Assembly: GCF_029893965.1 (NCBI RefSeq)
Contig: NZ_JARXXP010000010.1
Location: 1-64,000, forward strand
Direction: 5' to 3'
DNA length: 64,000 nucleotides
Origin: Paenibacillus sp. PastM-3
GTDB taxonomy: Bacteria > Bacillota > Bacilli > Paenibacillales > Paenibacillaceae
Shown one piece after another: positions 49,653-55,728 of the stretch. Positions within the stretch are counted from its first letter, which is position 1, and each line of letters starts with the position of its first letter. Below the pieces are notes generated by a model that saw only the letters and a program-made list of their open reading frames with translations, had not been told where the DNA came from and did no database searches. Position numbers and translations under genes: made by a program.

Positions 49653-50357
49653 ATGAATGTTGACATCCAGGATGAAGGGGACAGCAGCAGCGGACAAGCC
49701 ATTGCTTTTACTGTCGGGGAGAACGAAGAGGTTCATGTCCTGCATCCGCAGCAGATAATCGCATATCAGGGCCCCTCCTCTGGAAGGGCTGACCGGCTGA
49801 TGGATGTCAAGGGCATGTACCGCAAGCGCAAGCTGATCCGTTCTGATCTGTCCGGACCCTGCCGGTTTGTCGCAGCGCTTCCTCCCGGCTACAAGGTCAA
49901 AACCCTGCAGCTGGACGGCAAAAGCGATCTGCTCTATGACTTCAGGCACCTGTTCTTCTACAGTAATGGAATTACAATGCAGACACGCGTACTGAGCATG
50001 AAGAATATGCTGGTGACCCGCGATGTGGTGAAGGTGAAATTTGCCGGCCACGGCAGCATCGGCATTCTTACCGAAGGAACGGTCTGCGAGGCTGAACTGC
50101 ATCCTACGGAGCCGCTGTATGTGGATGCAGGCAGTATTATTGCCTATCCGGAGAACGCCAGGCTCGAGCTGACCGTTTACGGCAATCATCTGGCCAGCCA
50201 GCATATGAGCTATCACTGGAAAATGACCGGCCACGGTCCGGTACTGTTTCAGGCAGGCCGCCAGAGCCGCCGCTTTGAACGGGAGCATGACGAGGATGGG
50301 ATCATCAAGCGTTTTCTGCGTGAAGCGCTGCCATTTGGCGGTGTATTCATTAAATAG
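49653..50357 (+). CDS. AIM24-family protein
   Basis: The 234-residue protein has the AIM24 beta-sandwich pattern: GQAIAFTVGENEEVHVLHPQQIIAYQG at the start, YVDAGSIIAYPENARLELTVYG in the C-terminal third and a VLFQAG segment. Related TerD-like or mitochondrial AIM24 proteins have no agreed role. It follows the coiled-coil gene by 40 bp behind AACAGGAAGGAG and shares its terminator. Confidence 0.82.
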   Translation: MNVDIQDEGDSSSGQAIAFTVGENEEVHVLHPQQIIAYQGPSSGRADRLMDVKGMYRKRKLIRSDLSGPCRFVAALPPGYKVKTLQLDGKSDLLYDFRHLFFYSNGITMQTRVLSMKNMLVTRDVVKVKFAGHGSIGILTEGTVCEAELHPTEPLYVDAGSIIAYPENARLELTVYGNHLASQHMSYHWKMTGHGPVLFQAGRQSRRFEREHDEDGIIKRFLREALPFGGVFIK

Positions 50358-50368
50358 GCTGTATATCA

Positions 50369-50401
50369 AAAGTGCCCGTGCGGTTATCGCACGGGCACTT
50401 T
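50369..50401. terminator. Bidirectional terminator between AIM24 and dps genes
   Basis: A 14-bp perfect inverted repeat AAAGTGCCCGTGCG (50369-50382 / 50388-50401) with loop GTTAT serves both convergent genes. Confidence 0.9.
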
Positions 50402-50450
50402 AATGCTCCAGCAGCCTGCACAGGGCACAGCTGCTCAGCAATTCATGTTA

Positions 50451-50906
50451 TTAAGCCAGATAAGCGTTCAGCATCCAGGCATTCTTCTCGACACTGGTTC
50501 TGATTCCGATCAGAAGATCAGCCGTCGGCTGGTCGCTAAGCTCCTCCGCAGCGGAGATCGCACTCTTGAGCTCTTCGGAGACATGTGCAAAATCCTTGAT
50601 CAGCTGGGCAACCATTTCTTTCGCACTCTCGCCGCCGGCAGCTTCCTTCAGCTCGGAGAGGGCCAGGTATTGGGTCATTGAGGAAGCTGGCTTACCGCCG
50701 ATAGCGAGCAGACGTTCAGCCAGATCATCCACATAGGTGGCAGCCTCGGTATAGAGCTCTTCGAACTTGGCATGCAGGGTGAAGAATTGTGCTCCGCTCA
50801 CATACCAGTGGTAGTGATGCAGCTTCACTCCAAGCAGGGTCCAGTTCGCAGTCTGGCGGTTCAATGCAGCGTGCAGTTCGGTCTGATTATTGACTTGAGT
50901 ACTCAT
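50451..50906 (-). CDS. dps: Dps/ferritin-like DNA-protecting protein
   Basis: The 151-residue protein has the Dps ferroxidase signature LLGVKLHHYHWYVSGAQFFTLHAKFEELYTE, with the H and D/E ligands of the interface iron site, and later DDLAERLLAIGGKP. It stores iron and detoxifies peroxide as a dodecamer, and may bind DNA. TAGGAGG lies before the ATG. Upstream are a good promoter and a PerR-box-like palindrome. Confidence 0.95.
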   Translation of the reverse strand: MSTQVNNQTELHAALNRQTANWTLLGVKLHHYHWYVSGAQFFTLHAKFEELYTEAATYVDDLAERLLAIGGKPASSMTQYLALSELKEAAGGESAKEMVAQLIKDFAHVSEELKSAISAAEELSDQPTADLLIGIRTSVEKNAWMLNAYLA

Positions 50907-50946
50907 TCTAAATAGCCTCCTATAGTGAATTTATTTGTTATTGTAT

Positions 50947-51000
50947 TTAGACTCAATCTAAATCTATATACAATATAACACAATGATATGCTGTCTGCAA
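50947..51000 (-). promoter_or_regulatory. dps promoter with PerR/Fur-like box
   Basis: On the minus strand TTGCAG (50995-51000) and TATATT (50972-50977) are 17 bp apart. TTAGACTCAATCTAA (50947-50961) is a 7-1-7 palindrome resembling the PerR box TTATAATNATTATAA, placed just after the predicted start site. The rest of 50907-51262 holds only a hairpin at about 51197-51224 with a T-run on the minus strand that ends the glycosidase gene. Confidence 0.5.
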
Positions 51001-51196
51001 GGTTGTATTTCGCTTTTGTTGCTGCAAATTCTAGCATACCTAATAGGAGAAACCTGTTATTTGTATCACAATCAGCGGAGGACAGCTATATTGACATAAA
51101 TCACCTGACGGCGGGATAGAATCTGACATAAACTGCATAGCTGGCGATTATCCCCTTCTTTTTTAGCATATGCAAATCCCGCTTTCCTATACAAAG

Positions 51197-51224
51197 TAAA
51201 AAACCCTGCCGGTAGCGGCGGGGT
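51197..51224 (-). terminator. Terminator of the exopolysaccharide-locus glycosidase gene
   Basis: On the minus strand CCCCGCCG and CGGCAGGG pair with one mismatch, followed by TTTTTT. Confidence 0.7.
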
Positions 51225-51262
51225 CCCTTCACAAGAATGCAGAATTGCTGCTCTCCTGTACC

Positions 51263-53953
51263 CTATTCTCTTGAGTATACCTGCAGTTCCTGAATGGACC
51301 AGTAATTCCCTCCGGCTCCTGTCTGCAGAATCTTGATATAACGCGTCTTTAATTGAGGGAAAGAGATCCGGGTCATACTAAGCTGGCCTTTACCGCTGAC
51401 CACCCGCTTCCAGTTCTGCGCATCGTCTGAAACGTACAGCTCATAGCCGCGGGGATAGTCATAGGAGGACAGAGTATAATCCAGTTCCACCGCCTCAACC
51501 GTATGGGCCTTGCCGAGGTCAATCTGAAAATATTCCCCTGATGCCTGATGTTTGCCGGTATCCCAGCGTGTGCGCCGGTCCCCGTCTATGGCACCGCCCG
51601 GATTGGAAACACTGGTACTGATGTTGGAGGAGACTTTCCATTCTGAACGGTCCAGCGGAACCAGACCTGTAGCAGTAATCTGCACTTTGTCCGACAGGAG
51701 GCTTGAACCGGCAACCCTTACTGCATAAGTATAAAGCGTGCCCTCCTTCAGCTTGCTGTCGGTATATCCGGTGCTCTGCACATTCGTGGCTACAACCTTC
51801 ATATCCCCGCCGGAGCCGTCGGCCCGGAGCACCTCATAGCTTGCTCCGGGAGCCTCCAGCCAGCTCAGTTTCATGGATAACCCTTTCACTGCCTGCGCTT
51901 TGAAGCCTTGCGGCGCAGCATCCGCCACCGCGGAAGAAGGCTCCAGAATATACTGGACCGCCTCTCCCGGCGCTAAGGTTTCGGTGAATTCGAGCTCAGG
52001 CGCTGCATTTTTTCCGGTTACATAAGTGCGAGCTGCCTCATAGGTATCCCCGTTGCCAAAACGTTCCCCTTCGTATACCGTTTTTTCAGGCATAGTGACC
52101 TTAACCGTAACCTTTTGTTCTGTTTCTTCAAAGTTAACGAAATTCACCAGCACCTTATTGGATGTAGCCCCGCTGCCGGCCAGCGGCTCCAGGGTTGAGG
52201 TGTCTACGGCCCGGACATAGACCAGCTTGTCGGCCAGCTCATCCTTATTGGTGATCTGATAGGTTAACGGTGCTCCATGCGTAGCATAGGCAAGACTAAG
52301 CCTGCGCATAATGCTTACCCGGGAATCCTCATTTTCTTTGGTGTAATAGATTTCCGTCTTGGCCGGATCATGCTCTTCCAGATTAAAGCCGTATTTAAAC
52401 AGGCTGAAATTTTTGAAGAAAGCGGCATGCTGCACAAACATATCCGCGTAACCGATATGGGCGCGCATGATCCGGTCAAATACCGCTGCCGTAGGCTCGG
52501 AAGCCCCGTACTGGTAAGAATCGACATGTGAATCCGAAGTACCGAATTCAGTGGTCAGCATTTTTTTGCTGAGTCCGTCTGCCGCACCGCCGAAGGTTTT
52601 GAGATTCTCAGTGAAGCTTCCCCCGTCGCTGAAAATATAGGAGTCCCCGTAGGAATGTCCGTTAGTCAAATCCGTAACCTCTTCCAGTTCGGCCCTCTGC
52701 CCGGGATCACGCTCCCAGCCGTCAGGATCGCCGCACTGCTTGACGGTCCCTTTCTGATTGCCGCAGGAATCTGTTCTATACTCAGGCCAGTAGGCCCAGC
52801 CCGGTGCCACAGTCTGCAGATGCGGGGCAATGGTCTTGCCCTTCGTATTCAGCCAGTCGGCAATTGCCAGGTTAACTGCTTTGGAACGGTTAAACAGCCC
52901 CGGCTCATTATCAACCTCATAATATTGAAAATAAGGGCTGTATTGCTCGAAGTAATCGGTCAGCTTCTTCTCTGCATCCGCCGGCAATGAGCCGTCAGCA
53001 TTCAGCTCGATATCTCCGGTATGCAGGTAGAGAGCCACCGACTGCATATTGTAATCTTGAAGCACTTTGTAATAATCAGCCATGTTTGAGCAGGAGCGGC
53101 CGACGTCGCTGGCACAGCTGGTACGCATAACGTTGCCGCTGTATGCTATTCCGAGCCATTTCATAATATAAGGAAGATGGGTAACCGCACCTTCGTCAAA
53201 ATAAAACTGCTTATTGTTGACCATCGTGCCCGTCAGTGTGTAGCTGCCATGAATCGGTTCCTGAATCGGCTCATTCAACGATTCCAGACTAAGGACATCC
53301 CAGGTCCACCAGTTGTACTTATCCTCCATACTTGACGAATAGATTCCCCGGGCAGCCTTCAGCTTCAACTCATTACTCCCTGTTGTAAGCTGCTCTTTTG
53401 GAATATAAAGCTCATAGGTTTTGCGGAAACTGTATTCGTTGTCTGTGCCGGCCACACCGGCAATCTGGATGATGCCGGACAGCTGGCTGTTGGAGAAAAC
53501 ACTCATCTGGGGGACGGATTTGTAGGCATCAATGATGCTTACGCGAAATAAGACCCCGTTCTCCGGGATCTTATTCAAATTGTAGGTGATACTCAGCTCA
53601 GGATTGGTATCCCCTCTCAGCCCCGAAGGTACGCTCTGAAGATTTGAAGGCGTCTTGCCGGAGGCGGAAGAAACAGTATAGGCGGCTTTGACACCGGCAG
53701 AAGCGGCTGCCGCAAATTCTGCGGACGATCCGTCCTGCTTGCCAAGCTGCCACAGCACAGTCCCGTCAGGCAGCTGCGGGCCTGCGTCACTTGATGATGA
53801 CAGTTTGGTCATGTCTACCTCCACCTCGCCCCGTTTCGTGCCGTCCTCTCCGAAGACAGAAACGGACACTAGAAACAAGATGGCTAAAGCTGCGAATTTA
53901 AGCAGTAGATGAAGTGGTTTAATGGTTTTTTTCTTCTTATTTCTGGTCCTCAT
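51263..53953 (-). CDS. Large secreted glycoside hydrolase with FN3 and F5/8C (CBM32-like) domains
   Basis: The 896-residue protein has a membrane/signal segment (residues about 17-36), an N-terminal beta-sandwich resembling rhamnogalacturonan-lyase-type domains (about 60-240), a TIM-barrel region (about 245-590), an FN3 domain (about 685-765) and a C-terminal F5/8C discoidin domain (about 770-896). Likely catalytic glutamates are YEVDNEPGL (near 349, acid/base) and TTEFGTSDS (near 469, nucleophile), the clan-A pattern. It is the last gene of the locus, 31 bp after the second GH26 gene. The polymer it cleaves is unknown. Confidence 0.8.
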   Translation of the reverse strand: MRTRNKKKKTIKPLHLLLKFAALAILFLVSVSVFGEDGTKRGEVEVDMTKLSSSSDAGPQLPDGTVLWQLGKQDGSSAEFAAAASAGVKAAYTVSSASGKTPSNLQSVPSGLRGDTNPELSITYNLNKIPENGVLFRVSIIDAYKSVPQMSVFSNSQLSGIIQIAGVAGTDNEYSFRKTYELYIPKEQLTTGSNELKLKAARGIYSSSMEDKYNWWTWDVLSLESLNEPIQEPIHGSYTLTGTMVNNKQFYFDEGAVTHLPYIMKWLGIAYSGNVMRTSCASDVGRSCSNMADYYKVLQDYNMQSVALYLHTGDIELNADGSLPADAEKKLTDYFEQYSPYFQYYEVDNEPGLFNRSKAVNLAIADWLNTKGKTIAPHLQTVAPGWAYWPEYRTDSCGNQKGTVKQCGDPDGWERDPGQRAELEEVTDLTNGHSYGDSYIFSDGGSFTENLKTFGGAADGLSKKMLTTEFGTSDSHVDSYQYGASEPTAAVFDRIMRAHIGYADMFVQHAAFFKNFSLFKYGFNLEEHDPAKTEIYYTKENEDSRVSIMRRLSLAYATHGAPLTYQITNKDELADKLVYVRAVDTSTLEPLAGSGATSNKVLVNFVNFEETEQKVTVKVTMPEKTVYEGERFGNGDTYEAARTYVTGKNAAPELEFTETLAPGEAVQYILEPSSAVADAAPQGFKAQAVKGLSMKLSWLEAPGASYEVLRADGSGGDMKVVATNVQSTGYTDSKLKEGTLYTYAVRVAGSSLLSDKVQITATGLVPLDRSEWKVSSNISTSVSNPGGAIDGDRRTRWDTGKHQASGEYFQIDLGKAHTVEAVELDYTLSSYDYPRGYELYVSDDAQNWKRVVSGKGQLSMTRISFPQLKTRYIKILQTGAGGNYWSIQELQVYSRE

Positions 53954-53984
53954 TCCCTTGTCCTCGCTTTCTTCCGGGGTTAGA

Positions 53985-55502
53985 TTACTTAGGAGGAGTC
54001 AATGCGCTCGGGGGAATAACTCCCTGCTTCTGACTGGCACTCTTCCATTGTAAACCAATGCTTGCGTTGCCATGATCCTCATAATATTCGACTTTGATGT
54101 CATATGGGGTTCCGGCTTTTAGGAGTATACTTCCCTCCCGGCTGTCGCCGCTCTGCTTCTTCCAGCTGTCGATAATCAGCCTGCCGCCGATCCAGACGCG
54201 GACTCCGTCGTCCGAGGAGGTTATAAAGGTATATCTTTCGCTGTACAAAGGCTTAATGGTTCCGGTCCAGCGGACGGAAAAAAGATCTTTCTGGATCCCG
54301 ACCGCCGGCGAATTCTGATGCCAGTTAAAGTCGATCTTACTGTCATTGCGGATCAGATCCGCACCGCCGGTCAGGTCAATATTATTGAAATACTGTGCCC
54401 TTAAGCCTTTGGCCTGAACAGCGGCTGTCTTGTCTACCTTGCTGGCCAGGTTAACAATATAGTCATCCCTTGAAACAATGTATTTATTGTTCATAAAACT
54501 GGTTATTTTCTGGTTATTATTATTCTCCGTCAGCATTTTCCCCCATGTCATCGTATATACCCATTTACTTTGGGTTTGAGACAATGTTACAGGGTCTGGA
54601 AGCTCTCCGCTTTCGCCGATGCCGATCGGCTTCCCTTGCGCAAGTCTCAGCAGCTTATCATAGTAGGATTGCCTGAAATCATTATTGTAAATATCTGCAG
54701 CCAGAATATCCACCTTGTCGATACCCGGAAAATAAGGATCATATTCATCAGACGATTCATTAGGGGCATTCGGATTCCAGACCCACAGCAAATTATTCAG
54801 TCCGTGTGTGCGGGTCAAGCGGTTATACATAATGTCCCAGAGCTTGACGAAGTTATCCTTCTCCCCCCACCAGAACCAGCCCCCGTTCATTTCATGATAA
54901 GGCCGCCAAAGCACCGGAACTCCGGCTTCCTTCAGCTGCTCCAGATAAACGGCAATTTCATCAATATCAGCAATCAGCTTATTATATTCTGCGGTACCCG
55001 GGGTCACATAAGCATCAAACTTCTCCTGGCTTAACCCCATCTTGACATTCTTCCATTCGTCAGAGGTTCCGGGCAGATTCTGATGGAAGGTCATCGCTAC
55101 GATGCCTCCGCCCTCATGCCAGCTGATCGCACTGTCCACAACCCACTGGCGCTGCTGGGCTATAAGCGATTTCGGCTGATTGCCAATTGCTCCGAGCTCA
55201 TAACCATGCAGTACGGCGGATTGCCCGCTTATTGACTTCAGTTTTTTGTTAAATTCATCAGGGCTCTCCAGATAGTCATGCTGCCCGGAAATCAGTCCGG
55301 TACCGCTCAGGTTTGTCAGATAGCTTAGTAAATCTTCCGCTTCCGGGGAAGCGTCAGGATTAATCGGGGTAATTTCTGCTGCCGGGCCTACCGGTGTATG
55401 GGTAACAGGAAGACTGCGCACCTCGGACCAGGGCAGCAAAGAAAGGATAAAGATAATGGGCAGGACAGTGGTGTACAGCCGGTACTTGCGGTAAGTGTTC
55501 AA
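53985..55502 (-). CDS. Secreted GH26 beta-mannanase-like enzyme with PA14 domain
   Basis: The 505-residue protein has a signal segment (LPIIFILSLLPWSEV), a GH26 domain (about residues 45-345) and a C-terminal PA14 domain (about 365-500). The GH26 catalytic pair is visible: acid/base in LWRPYHEMNGGWFWWG and the nucleophile in GIGESGELPD. The start is a TTG at 55502, five bases after AAAGGAGAT; a longer in-frame extension runs into a structured leader and is not translated. It follows the larger GH26 gene after about 215 bp including a terminator-like hairpin. Confidence 0.9.
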   Translation of the reverse strand: MNTYRKYRLYTTVLPIIFILSLLPWSEVRSLPVTHTPVGPAAEITPINPDASPEAEDLLSYLTNLSGTGLISGQHDYLESPDEFNKKLKSISGQSAVLHGYELGAIGNQPKSLIAQQRQWVVDSAISWHEGGGIVAMTFHQNLPGTSDEWKNVKMGLSQEKFDAYVTPGTAEYNKLIADIDEIAVYLEQLKEAGVPVLWRPYHEMNGGWFWWGEKDNFVKLWDIMYNRLTRTHGLNNLLWVWNPNAPNESSDEYDPYFPGIDKVDILAADIYNNDFRQSYYDKLLRLAQGKPIGIGESGELPDPVTLSQTQSKWVYTMTWGKMLTENNNNQKITSFMNNKYIVSRDDYIVNLASKVDKTAAVQAKGLRAQYFNNIDLTGGADLIRNDSKIDFNWHQNSPAVGIQKDLFSVRWTGTIKPLYSERYTFITSSDDGVRVWIGGRLIIDSWKKQSGDSREGSILLKAGTPYDIKVEYYEDHGNASIGLQWKSASQKQGVIPPSALTPPK

Positions 55503-55539
55503 TGTTATCTCCTTTCTCCAGCCGCATAGCCGCACAGGT

Positions 55540-55613
55540 GCCAAAAAAGGATTCCCGGCAGGGATTCCTATTCTTGCAACCGGATGAGGACTATAGCTTA
55601 GTAGCCCTGCCGG
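55540..55613 (-). promoter_or_regulatory. Structured leader or attenuator before the second GH26 gene
   Basis: On the minus strand CCGGCAGGG and CCCTGCCGG (9 bp, perfect) enclose about 43 nt. An overlapping alternative stem GGAATCCC/GGGAATCC runs into TTTTTT. The RNA is about 45 nt upstream of the gene's ribosome site. It shares AAGCTATAG with the c-di-GMP aptamer of the neighbouring gene but lacks its other invariant bases. Confidence 0.45.
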
Positions 55614-55706
55614 TAAGCAGGGCCCATAAGGTGTGGACTTTGAGGATTTAGTATTGTAACAGCTCAACCAGCATCAGTGACGGCGAAGAACTCAGCAGAA
55701 CACACT

Positions 55707-55728
55707 CCGTTTCCTGATCAGGAAACGG
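55707..55728. other. 22-bp perfect palindrome over the GH26 stop codon
   Basis: CCGTTTCCTGATCAGGAAACGG reads the same on both strands with no loop, and includes the TGA of the gene. It lacks a following T-tract, so it is not a standard terminator. Confidence 0.6.

Noticed and set aside
55540..55613. Canonical class I c-di-GMP riboswitch
   Set aside because: The GACGCAAAGC core and the GNRA-type hairpin present in the neighbouring aptamer are missing.
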